From Begonia masoniana (Eukaryota; Streptophyta; Magnoliopsida; Cucurbitales; Begoniaceae): DNA of 64,000 nt. The stretch lies in NCBI GenBank assembly GCA_022432975.1, contig CM039516.1, positions 30,148,051 to 30,212,050 on the forward strand. Reading direction: 5' to 3'. Positions 10,391 through 21,919 of this stretch are shown one piece after another (the first letter of the stretch is position 1; each line of letters starts with the position of its first letter). A program made the translations under genes and the position numbers. The notes under the pieces were generated by a model. It had not been told where the DNA came from, did not search any database, and saw only the letters and a program-made list of their open reading frames with translations.

Positions 10391-10480
10391 GAATTAGGTG
10401 ATATGGGGGTCCATTTGTCATTATTATGTCCTATTTCGCATCAACCATTTCCTTTAGTTATTGGCTCGTGGAGGACTTCT
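10391..10480 (+). repeat. ~85-bp repeat unit, copy 1 (copy 2 at 13391-13475)
   Basis: Segments at about 10395-10480 and 13391-13475 share roughly 80% identity, including 'gtccatttg', 'catcaaccattt' and 'tttagttatt.gctcgtgga'. They lie outside the degenerate copia, one on each side, so they are not its LTRs. Origin unknown. Confidence 0.55.
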
Positions 10481-10552
10481 CACGAAAGTCACAAAATGTC
10501 ATTGTAGAAGTGGTAGGATAGCATAATCTTTGGCATATACATAGGAAGACAT

Positions 10553-13278
10553 TCGTTAGAGTCTAATGTGACTCGAATTCTAATTGGTTTGTGTAGAGTT
10601 CACAATCAATATTAGGGTTTATTATATTGCTCTATATATTTTTGCTTTTGAGTCGCTAGTACTTTGATTTTTGAGATAAATGAATTTTTTCTTTGTGTGC
10701 AATTTTTTCTCGAAAGGATTTTCTACTGAAGTCTCGGTTTCTCATGTCTCCATATTTTATTTTTCATTATCATGTTCAATTTTCAACAATAGGTATCAGA
10801 GTAAGGATAAAAGTTTTTAACTCTCACAACATCATACAATTTTTCGAGTTTGTAATTTTTCTAAAAAAAATTTCCTTAATCGATGTCTTCTTCAGTAACG
10901 AAGAAGAAAACCTAGATGAGAGAAGATTAGGAAGAAGGTTGATCCTTAGTTGTTCGAATTGCCTCACAGTGTCATCCACTTGTTGCCCGATCTTGCACAA
11001 AAGTCATCGATTGCATCAATCATTGTTCTGTCTTCCCAAACAGAAGTTTTCGGTGCACCAAAGTTACACAGAAAGATGTCTTCTCTACTTTATAGTGAAG
11101 CTCTGCCATCGTCTCGTTCTGCATCATTATCTCTCGTTCCTCAGACCTCGGTCGTGTCTCTGATAGCCCCCAAAGCCTTGCATTTTTCCACAAATTTTGG
11201 AAGCTTGAATTTTTTATCGTATAATGTGATTTTGTAGTAAACTAGTGGGTAAAATTTGTAGGGATATTGGACATCTAGGTACATATTATTTGTTGTTGAT
11301 TTTTGGGGTTTCAACTTTTGGGTTAGGATATTCTTTGTGAAATTTTGAAATTTTTTGTAGATGAATTCGATGAAATATAATATTTTGTTATTGGATTGAA
11401 ATAAAAGCTTTGAGTTTTTGCATGGGACGATGGAACATGTGCTCACACAGATGAATTTAGATTATGCATTGTTAGAGCTCGATAAATACAATTCTTTTTA
11501 TGGAGGAGAAAAAAATTTGTATGGATAGAAAAACAACATCTTTGATATGTTTGCATTTGTCAAATTAGATTTTTGCTAGACGTTTTAAAAGTCACCACAT
11601 TATGGTCAAAATCGGAGCAGCTGTATATGAAGAAAACTCTCACGAATAAGTTGCATCTGAAACGTCATTTGTATTCTCGTTAGTTCACATAAGTGATTTC
11701 TATTGAAAAACACTCGACCGTATTTAAGGAAATAGTTTTAATTTAGAAACTATAGAATGCAAGTACGATGAAGAAAACTTGGAGTTGATTTTACTGTGTT
11801 TGTTTGTTGCTTCATATAGTACTTTTAGAGAGTGTTTTTTTGTAGAGTCATTATACTTTAATTCTGTAAAAAAATTATGGTGGCTTGTAATCAAAGAAAA
11901 AGACAAAGCAAATTATTGTTGGATCTGATTCTTAAAGAGAAGGACTCGTCGTTCAGGGTGAAACACAAGAGTCTAATAACAATGTCAATGTAATATTCAA
12001 AGTTTGAAGAGCAAATCAAAGTCAATGAACAGTGATGAAACCTATTACTTTTCTCTAAAGAAGGAGATTATTAAACATGAGTGCCGTAAATTGCAAAATG
12101 AAATTAAAAGAGCTACAAAGAAAGGAAAGCTATCGATGACGTCTAGTGAAGATGATCTTGCAAAGAAGACCATGGTGGTGGAGATTTTCTTATTGTCTCT
12201 GAAGGAAACTCAAAGCCAAGCATGAATTAGATTCTACATCTAGCTTGTTTGTTTATATGTACTTCAATTGGAATTAGTTTTCAATATATGAGACTATTTC
12301 AGAAGGTGTTATGTTCATGCCTAATAACACAGATAGCTTGTATTGGTACAGTCAAAACCAAAATGTTTGATAAAGTTATGAAGATCAGTATGTATGATCT
12401 CATCACGTTGAATGAACACAAAATGTATACAAATTTGTATGTATTGCAGGGTTCTATAGTTATAGGTAATAAGCCTGTTATATTTGTTAACTTGCCTTTT
12501 AAAGGGTTGTTTAAGAAAACTCAGAAGAAGTCAACTTCTCAGGTAAAGTTTAAATTGAGATCTAGATCAACATGAGCCTATATGTGAGCCTAGCTCAGAT
12601 GCTTACGGTGATGCTAACATCACATTGTCAATTGTTTCAATTTCACATCAAAGATTTATCGCTACAAGAGATTTAGGGGGAAGGTTAAAACTCCACGACA
12701 GTATAGTGAAAGTAGATTAGTTGGTAATGCATTGAATGTGTTTGAGCATATCGGTTACAATGGGTGTTGACTGCGTATTTAGATATAGTTCGTTGTGACG
12801 ATTAGAATATTTTGATGATACCATGAAGAAGATGGGAGTTGCTTTCGAGTATGTCTTTCAAGTTTAAGCGGTGATGAAACTTGGTCGATATAAGTTGATG
12901 AGTTAGCAATTCAAGAGCATTTGTTGAAAGAAAATTAGAATTTTTTGAAGATGAAGATTGTTAAAGTTCATGTTCTGAATTAGTTTTGGGATGGCCTGTG
13001 GATCTTGCATTTTGGATATCTCATGTGGAAGTTGTGTTAGTCTACAGATTGTTAGAGTTTTGTGTGACCCGAATTCTAGTTGGTTAGAGTTTGGCTCATA
13101 TTAATATTAGAGTTTATTACATTATCTATATGTTGTTGTTTCAGTCACAAAACTCAATAATACCTTGATTTTTTAGATAATGAATTTCTCATCTTACTTG
13201 TGTTTTTTTTCCTGAAAATATTTTCTACAGTTAATCTTAATGTCTCATGTTTCTGCATTTTTGTTTTTCAGTATCATG
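10553..13278 (+). mobile_element. Degenerate, internally deleted copia element
   Basis: Two related ~235-bp repeats, 10553-10788 and 13050-13278, read TGTTAGAGT...GTGTGACcCGAATTCTA.TTGG and look like LTRs. The left one is followed by ATAGGTATCAGAG, a mutated initiator tRNA-Met primer site. The interior contains only eroded copia coding sequence: around 12090-12400 a frame-shifted gag end and protease (TSSEDDLAKK, GTVKTKMFD). No reverse transcriptase was found. GACAT occurs at 10548-10552 and 13279-13283 and could be the target duplication, but the 3' LTR end is ambiguous. Confidence 0.65.
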
Positions 13279-13477
13279 GACATTTAATGTACAAAATTTT
13301 GTTGGTTCTATTTATCAAAAATACTCATCAGATGGAACTTTCAAAAACTAAATATGTGTACTCGGTCATTTAATGTTTTAATAAAGAAGATTCTTTGGTG
13401 ATTTAGGAGGTCCATTTGCCTTTTTCTTGTCCCGTTTCATATCAACCATTTCGTTTAGTTATTTGCTCGTGGAAGCC

Positions 13478-14446
13478 TTTTGGTCAAATAGCTCAAGCTC
13501 TGAATAATATATCACCAGGTACTCTGCCGAGTGATACTAAAGTACCTAGGAGGGAACGTAAAGAACATTGTAAATCAATCTTGCTACAAAATGTTAAAGA
13601 GGTTGAAACAATGTTAGAACCAGAGAAAGAATCAGAAAAAGGTTGCAATAGAAGTGGAAGCAGAAAGAGAAGTGGAATATAATTAAAGAAAGCAAAAAAA
13701 AAATGGTGAATTAATCAACTATGCTGAAACAATGCCACAACATCGGACAGCAGTGAATCGAGAAGAGCGGGCCCCACCTCCATTTCCTCAAAGACTCCAG
13801 AAACAACATCAGGACAAGCAATTTTGGAAGCTTTTGGATGTTCTAAAACAATTACACATTAATATCTTGTTGGTTGAAACTTTGGAACAAATGCCCAGCT
13901 ACACAAAATTCATGAAAGATATTTGTGGAAGAGGAGGAAATTGGGTGAATATGAAATAGTAGCCATCACAGAACATAGTAGATACATTCTCCAGAATAAG
14001 TTACCTCCAAACCTCAAAGACCCAGACAACTTCAGATTTCCTTGCACAATAGGAAGTCATTATATATGGTAAAGCATTGTAATTTGGGAGCAAGCATTAA
14101 ATTGATGTCAATGTCCATTTTCAGGAAGCTTGATACTGGAAAAGCAAAACCTACAACAGTGACATTACAATTAGCTAATCAGTCATTAGCTCAACCTGAA
14201 GAAAAAAATGAAGATGTATTAGTAAAAGTTGATAAATTTATTTTTCCTACAGACTTTATTTTTCTGGATTATGAAGCTGATCGTGAGGTTCCTATTATTC
14301 TAGGACGACCTTTTCTAGCCACTATAAGAACTTTGATAGACGTCCAAAAAGGGGAGCTAGCCATGAGAGTTAATGATCAGCAGATTACATTAAATGTGTT
14401 GAAGGTGATGAAGTTACTTATGAAGCTGATGATTGTTTTTTGGTGA
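13478..14446 (+). pseudogene. Athila-type gag C-terminus and protease
   Basis: The frame at 13478-13680 carries the conserved QIAQALNN...GTLPSDT linker of gag. The frame at 13732-13959 carries PPPFPQRLQKQ and LDVLKQLHINI. The frame at 14042-14446 is the protease, ending with VPIILGRPFLATIRTLIDVQ. The catalytic D-L-G-A is here N-L-G-A: the codon at 14081-14083 is AAT in place of Asp. That one change would inactivate the protease, apart from several frameshifts. Upstream gag is not recognisable. Confidence 0.85.
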
Positions 14447-14509
14447 GAAAGGTTGAATTAAAAAAATGAAGAAGGGATCCTTTCATCAGAAGCTAAAGGA
14501 CAAGCTAGA

Positions 14510-15702
14510 ATGCAAAACAGTTTTGCTCACAAAGAAAAGAAGTGTTACAGATCATGGTCCAAACAGTTTGAAAGTTTAGAAAGAGCTGAAGCAAATTATC
14601 AAATGCTGAAAGCATCTGTAGAATATCCTCTGAAGTTAGAACTGAAACAACTTCCCGCGCATTTGAAGTATGTTTTCTTGGGAACAATAAACGCACTAGT
14701 AGTGATAATCTCTACTTCATTAGACTCTGAGCAAGAGTTGGAATTAGTGGAAGTGTTAAAAATTTTGAAATGTAATTGCATGGACTAAGCATGTTGGAAT
14801 AGAATCATAGCATTTATGTCGAACAGCAAGGCGATTGAACCCCCCATAATGAAGGAGGTGGTGAACAATGAAGTGGTCAAGTTTTTGGATCCAGGAATTA
14901 TCTACCCGATATCTGATAGCTCTTGGGTAATTCCATTACAGTGCGTATTAAGGAAAGAAGGGATAATCGTTGTGTCAAACCAACAAAATAAGCTAATACC
15001 CACTCGAACAGTTACAGGTTGGCGTGTATGCATGGATTATCACAAGCTGGATAAAATAACAAGAAAAGACCACTTCTCTTTGCCTTTCATTGATCAAATG
15101 CTCGACCGTTTAGCAGGTCAAGAATACTATTGTTTCTTGGATAGATATTTTGGGTATAAAAAAATATCCATTGCTTCGGAAGATCAAGAGAAGGCTACAT
15201 TAACCTGCCAATATGGTACATTCACATTTAGAAGCATTCCATTTGGACTTTGCAATGCTCCAACAACCTTCCAGCGATGCATGATGTCCATCCTTTCAGA
15301 CATGGTAGAAGACTTTCTGGAAATCTTCACGGATGATTTCTTATTAGTTGGTCTAAGGCATGTATGACGAACTTGGAGTTCGTGCTATAACGTTGCACAG
15401 AAACTGACCTAGTATTGAATTGGGAAAAGCTCAGAAAGCATTGTACTTGAACATCGTGTTTCTAAAGATGAAATCAGGGTTGACATAGCAAAAATTGAGG
15501 TGATTGAGAAACTTCCTCCCCTAACAACAGTAAAAGGAATAAAGAGTTTCCTTGGTCATGCTGCTTCTTACAGAAGATTCATTAAGGATTTTTTGAAGAT
15601 TGCGAAACATCTTTGTTCATTATTGGAAAATAACAAGGCATTTTGTTTTGATGAAGCATGCTGCCAGGCATTTTCAGAATTGAAACAAAAACTTATAACG
15701 GC
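14510..15702 (+). pseudogene. Athila-type reverse transcriptase, broken
   Basis: Frame 14510-14788 is the conserved lead-in (LELKQLPAHLKYVFLG). Frame 14816-15367 is most of the RT domain: GWRVCMDYHKLDKITRKDHF, then FGLCNAPTTFQRCM and the catalytic F-T-D-D at 15325-15336, which keeps both Asp residues. After a frameshifted stretch, 15500-15702 continues the connection region (GIKSFLGHAASYRRFIKDF). The frame stops where LTR B is inserted at 15703 and resumes at 18517. Confidence 0.9.
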
Positions 15703-16347
15703 TGTAACGCCCCCAAACCCACCCTGGCTCGGAGCGCTACTTGGCTCACTTTAACCTCAATAATTTAAATAAAATCGAGCACAGCAGAATTTAAAACTAA
15801 ATCTCCCGAAACTTTCTTATGTCATACCTAGCTGCCTAGACTCAGTAATTTCTCTTAATCCTAACCGTTAAGCACCACGGCGTCTTTCTCGAAAATTTCG
15901 GCAAAGTAACGCCTGAAAATGACGCCTCCAAAATGCTAGGTACCTGCAAAGGAATAAATCTCAGTCAATCCAGAATACTCCTCATCAACTTATCCAGCAT
16001 ACGAAATCACTAAATAGCAGTAAAGAGGGAAACTAAAATACTAACATCTCTAAGTGAAGAAAGTCCACAGTATAGGGCGACATATCACCCTTAATTATGA
16101 CTATATACAACAATTACAAATAGTTATACCATAATTCTCAAAACATCAACCAAAAAGAAAGTTACGCATTCCCATTATTTATACAAACAGACATTTACAA
16201 TAAACTGCCAAAAGACAAAGCCCACATCCCCCGAAGACCATGGTCGAGGCGCCCCGACAACTGCCCGCACCGGCATACAGCGTACATCAACGACTGCGTC
16301 CCAATCCTAGCTTTCCTCATAGCTCTAACCAGTACTCCAGTCGTCAC

Positions 16348-17036
16348 CTACACCACGGAACACACACACGCACGTAAACTTACGCTTAGCAAGTAGGGGA
16401 TAACAAATAAAAACAAGCACAATGCACACACAACCCTCACACAACCCTAACACAACAACACAACACCACTCAACACGACAACGCAACACAACAACACAAC
16501 ACCACCCAACACGACAACACAACACAACCCTAACAAAACTGCCTGCATCGAAAGATGCCTTATTGCCTGCATCGAAAGATGCCTTAGTTGCCTGCATCCA
16601 AAGGGATGCCTTACTCTTTAAGCGACTATCATGCCAAACAATGCAACACAACACCCCAATGCAATTCAACATACCGACTCAACACAACACGACAACACGA
16701 CCAAACAATGCTAGTTACCCGCACCCGAAAGGATTCCTTAGTTGCCCGCACCGAAGTGCCTTAGTTGCCCGCACCCAAAAGGATGCCTTACTCTTTAACA
16801 GACTACCATGCCAAACAATGCAACACAACGCGACAATGCAACTCAACAACCCGACTCAACACAACACGACAACACGACCAAACAATGCAACACAATACAA
16901 CAACGTAACTCAATAACACGACACAACACAACATAGCCAAACAATGCAACACAATACGAAGTAAAACAATAACAAATAAACCCTACCGTTCTATGGTGTA
17001 GGCCCGAAGGCAAACCACAAGCACTCCACTACTTAC
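16348..17036 (-). other. Putative leader intron of LTR B with complementary ends
   Basis: Sense-strand donor AG|GTAAGT (17031-17038) and acceptor GTGTAG|GTGAC (exon resumes at 16347), 689 nt. The plus-strand segment ctatggtgtagg at 16991-17002 pairs with cctacaccacgg at 16347-16358, with one G-U type difference at the outer end. In this LTR the repeat-rich block lies inside the intron. Confidence 0.5.
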
Positions 17037-17824
17037 CTGGAATCCTAGCTCGCTGAGGATACTCGGTTACCTATCCACCTACGGCTCGACCTACGACAAA
17101 TATCCAAACTTCATTAAAATTAAATTTACATTCACCAATTACTCCCAAACTACTATTTCTAGCCTAATCCAACTAAAACCTAACTAAACGGACCACTAGT
17201 TTGGGTTTGGTAAAAACCGACCCGAACTTCAAACGCGAGTAACTTTTGTGTCGGATATCAGAATCAAACGATTCCAGCGGCCACGTACTCTTCTAATAAC
17301 CTATTTTAACCTGCCAAAAGGAATTTTAAAACAAATGACCGCAACTAGGACAAAAATCAGAAAACCCAAATCTGCCCTAAACCTGGAATTTCATCCTTCT
17401 CCGTTTTCCTTCAATTTTCACCAATCAACCACCCACACCCTCAATTAGCATAAACAAATCAAAATCCTGAGGCTACACACACAAAACCCGAAATGCCCAA
17501 ATCGGGCTTGCTGGTTTTTTGCCCAAATTGGGCTCCTCACGGCTAGGCGACTAAAGCCGGTCCAAGGGTCAGCAAACCCACGCCGGAAACAACCAAAATC
17601 AGCCGGTGATCGGAGCTCAAACTCGCTCCTCACCCTCAGCCACGAACAAAACCGAAAACAGGGCAAAACCAAGTCTTACCTGCTAGTTCATGCGCGGAAA
17701 CAACCGAAGCCCGCTCGCCGCCGTTGTCTGGCCGGAGAACGTCCGAAACCGCTGTTGTTTTGGTCGGAGATCATCGCCTCTCGTCGCACTCCCCTCTCCC
17801 CTGCTCCTCGGCCCTCGTCGCTCG

Positions 17825-17856
17825 AACAACAGAATGGCTTCGGCCATTCTGTTGTT
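17825..17856. other. Perfect 14-bp hairpin next to the TATA box of LTR B
   Basis: aacaacagaatggc and gccattctgttgtt are perfect complements around a 4-nt loop (ttcg on the plus strand, cgaa on the LTR sense strand). A TATA-like AATATATAATAAAAC lies just upstream on the sense strand, which would put the hairpin near the transcript 5' end. Confidence 0.8.
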
Positions 17857-17869
17857 TTATTATATATTT

Positions 17870-18390
<521 letters not shown>

Positions 18391-18516
18391 CATTGGGAAT
18401 ACCGAACCTAAATTAAGAAACCATTCACTTTTCTTTTAAATTAATTAAAACAACCTATTTTATTATTCTTTTATTTTCTCTCCAATTTTTCCTTTAAAAA
18501 AATCCCGAGTGTTACA

Positions 18517-19997
18517 ACGGCTCCAATAATCGCAGCTCCAGATTGGTGTAGACTATTTGAAATAATGTGTGATGCAAGTGATTTTGCTCTTGGAGTGGTT
18601 CTTGGATAGAAAAAAGAAAAGATATTTCATTCAATTTACTATGCAAGTAGAACCCTCTCTGATGCACAATTGAACTACACCACAACAGAGAAGGAATTGT
18701 TCATTATTGTCTTTGCATTTGAGAAGTTCAGACAGTATTTGATTGGAACAAGAGTGGTTGTTTATACAGATCACTCAGCCATAAATATTTGATTTTAAGT
18801 CAATAATGGATCAAATGGGTTATGTTACTCTAGGAATTTGACTTAGAAATTCGAGATCGAAAAGGAAGCGAGAATCAAGTTGTTGATTACTTGTCTAGCC
18901 TAGAAACAAAAGAAGAATTTGCAAAGAAAATCCCCATAATAGATTACTTTCTTGATGAACAGTTTCTGAATATTATAGAAGTACCTTGGTACGTTGATAT
19001 TGTCAATTAAATTGTGAGTGGTATTATTCCTTTTGATTTTCAATTTCAGCAAAAGAAAATGTTTTTAAAAGATGTCCGAAGTTACTTCTAGGATGAGCAA
19101 CATTTATTTAAGCAATTTGTTGATCAAATCTTGAGAAAATATATTTCAAAAACCGAATTCACAGTAGTTCTGCAGCATTGCCATGCAGCACCATATAGAG
19201 GGCACTTTGGAAAAATTTGCACAGCTTCAAAAGTCTTACAATCGAGTTTGTGTTGGCCCTCATTATTTTCAGATGCTAATAATTTTGAAAAATCTTGTGA
19301 AAGGTGTCAGCGGATGGAAAACATCTCACAAAAACATGAAATGCCTTTAAACGACATATTAGAAGTGAAGTTTTTTTATGTTTGGGGCATTGATTTCATG
19401 GATCTTTCCCTTCATTTTTTGGAAATCAGTATATCCTGCTTGCTGTGGATTGTGTTTCTAAATGGGTTGAACATGTTGATCTTCCAACAAATGACGCCAA
19501 AGTTGTGACTAGATTTTTACAGAAACATTTTCACTCGATTTAGTACGCCAAGGGCTATCATTAGCGATGGAAGCAGTCACTTTTACAACAAACAGTTCCA
19601 ACAATTGTTGGTAAAATATGGGATGAAGCATAAGGTGACTACGACATATCATCCTCAAGCAAATATTCAAATAGAAGCTTCTAATAGAGAAATAAAGAAG
19701 ATATTGGAAAAAATAGTGAATACAGGCAGAAAAAATTGGTTTGAAAAATTACAAGATGTGTTATGTGCATACAGAACAGTATACAAGACACCAATTGGAA
19801 CATCTCCACATCGAATAGTGTTTAGAAAAGCTTGTCATCTACCAATTGAGTTATTGCATAAAGCTTATTGGTCTGTTGACAAGTTAAATATGGATCTGGA
19901 AGCAGCAATGAAAGAGAGAATGCTACAACTTAACGAACTGGAGGAATTCAGACTTGCTATCTATGAGAATGTCGTCAATATCGAGTTTTTGAAGTAG
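18517..19997 (+). pseudogene. Athila-type RNase H and integrase, broken
   Basis: Directly after LTR B, the frame from 18517 reads the RNase H start (DWCRLFEIMCDASDFALGV, then a TAG in place of the next Gln, then YTTTEKELFIIVFAFEKFRQ and VVYTDHSA). Integrase follows: the zinc-binding region is at 19131-19330 (QHCHAAPYRGHFG ... CERCQRM), the core begins VWGIDFMD (first catalytic Asp) near 19380, then AIISDG (second Asp) around 19550, and 19605-19997 holds [11 protein letters not shown] (catalytic Glu) and [12 protein letters not shown]. Frameshifts and stops separate the pieces. Confidence 0.9.
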
Positions 19998-20520
19998 GTC
20001 AGCTAGTATTACTCTATGATTTTCAATTAAAATTATTCCGTGAAAAGATGAAATCCAGATGGACGGGCACTTTTAAGATTACAGTCATACAAGCTTATGG
20101 AGTACTAGAGCTTTAGACTGAAATATCAGGAAAACACTTCAAAGTGAATGGTTAGAGAGTAAAACATTATTTTGGAAAAAAAATGCACGAATACGCATCA
20201 GTGTCAATCCTTCTAGTTGATACTTCTCGTTAAAACAAGTGATAAAGGGAGGCAACCCAAACTCAATAATATCCTTTTTCATTTTAATTTTCAGTAGAAA
20301 CAAGTGATGCTGCAACAATTGTTGTAGCATCGGAAACATAGTAAAATATCAAATAAATTGTTTTCTTTTTTGACAAAAAAAATAAAAATGAATAAATGCA
20401 ACGTAGTAGAATTTTTATTTTAACTTTCTCGCCGCCTTTATTTTTCACTCTTACCGCTTCTTCTTTTTCATTTTTCCATTTTTCCATTTTTCCCTCTCTC
20501 TAGCTGTCTTTAATATACTA

Positions 20521-21353
20521 ATGCCGCATCATTTGTTTTTCAGCATTCAAAACAGAAAATCTTTAGTGGATCCCAACAGCTGCAACAAGGATGAGACCAA
20601 AAAAAGTGCTAACAAGAAGTCTGGTGAACCACATTTCATCTCCAATGAAGCAAAAACGTGCTATGATCAAGTACTCCAGAAGAAAACCTTTGCGGCCAAG
20701 AGAGCTTTTCAACTTTGAAAGGTTATCTCGAACACCTCTCGGTCACAGTTAAGCAAATGGGTTGGGCGAAAGTTTGTCCCCAACCAGACGAAGCCATCAT
20801 TATCCTGGTAAAGAAATTCTATGCGAATTTTGTTGGTGAAACAGCTAAATTTGTGACAGTAAAGTCAAAAGAGGTGGTTATTACCAACCTCAGAACGAAT
20901 TAATATATTTTACGAAATTCCTGAAGTTGATGATGACAATATCTCCCCAATTTTTCTAAAGAAGATTGTGCACCCTATAGCGATTGCAGGAACAAATTGG
21001 GATGTCTCAAAAACTGGGATGTCTCAAAAACTGGATTCTATTCAATTCCTAGAGTGGCATTGAAACCTAGTGCCAAGGTTTGGTATCATTTTATCAAATT
21101 CTGCCTTTTACCATCTTTCCATGGAAACATGTGACCTGAGAACGAGCAGTCCTATTTTGTATCATGTTTGGTAAGCCAATCAATGTTGGGATGATCATTT
21201 ATAGATCACTTTGCACTCATGCTGTCAAGCCTGGAAGCCAATTGATGTTCCCTTCCTTAATATCGGAATTGCGCATCCATTCTGGCATTCAATATCTGGA
21301 TAGCGACCAACGTATAAAACTGCAGTTATTGGTATTATGACTCTTTTTGTCTG
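20521..21353 (+). pseudogene. Athila-type second ORF (env-like region), 5' part
   Basis: Frames 20521-20718 and 20715-20903 carry a basic N-terminus and the block GWAKVCPQPDEAIIILVKKF YANF, typical of the plant 'putative transposon protein' domain found after pol in Athila elements. Its function is unknown; it has been compared to retroviral env but shows no clear membrane segment here. Multiple frameshifts follow until the SIRE-like copia interrupts it at 21354. Confidence 0.72.
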
Positions 21354-21420
21354 TGTTAATGAAGATATGTTGGCAGATGTTTTTGGAAAATATATTTTTG
21401 GATATTCATGTTAGATGAAC

Positions 21421-21715
21421 AAGTTGACCGATTGCAGATGTGTTGGGTAAAGAGGTCGACTGTGTTGGGTAAATAAGTCGACCGATTGTAGTTGTTCTGC
21501 GAAGTCGACCGATTGCAGTTGTTCTGTCATAAGTCGACCGATTGCAGAAGATCTGCGAAGTCGATCGATTTCATTTGTTCTGCAATGTCATCGACCGATT
21601 GCGATTGCAGAAGATCTACGAAGTCGACCACTTGCAGTTGTTATGCAATATCAACCGATCGCAATTGCTCTGAAAGTCGACCGATTGCAGGAATAAAAGA
21701 TCGGTCGACTATTAT
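21421..21715 (+). repeat. GTCGACCGATTGCAG short-repeat array, 5' LTR copy
   Basis: About ten imperfect units of roughly 24-27 bp built on AAGTCGACCGATTGCAGTTG and TTCTGC lie near the start of the copia LTR. Confidence 0.9.
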
Positions 21716-21919
21716 GCTATAATGTCTTCCCTGATGAGGAAAATTTTGTGAAATATATAATCATAACAATCCAGACTATATTTATGGAGTGCTCAGATTG
21801 AGTTTCCTTGTTTGAATGATTTCTTTCTAAAAGTATTACATGCGATGTCACTCAACTTGTTCACTCAGGTTATTAAATATGGTATTCAGAATAATTTTTG
21901 CACACATATATGGTACATA

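Noticed and set aside
10693..11237. Two overlapping ORFs of 156 and 95 aa
   Set aside because: They lie in the decayed copia leader; composition and lack of any motif suggest chance frames.
16325..16916. ORFs rich in Thr, Gln and Cys on both strands in LTR B
   Set aside because: They come from the ACAACAC-rich repeat block; the LTR has clean ends and a target duplication, and no domain is visible.
21421..21715. Regularly spaced repeats resembling a CRISPR array
   Set aside because: Units are imperfect and contiguous, there are no unique spacers of fixed length, and the array is inside a plant LTR.
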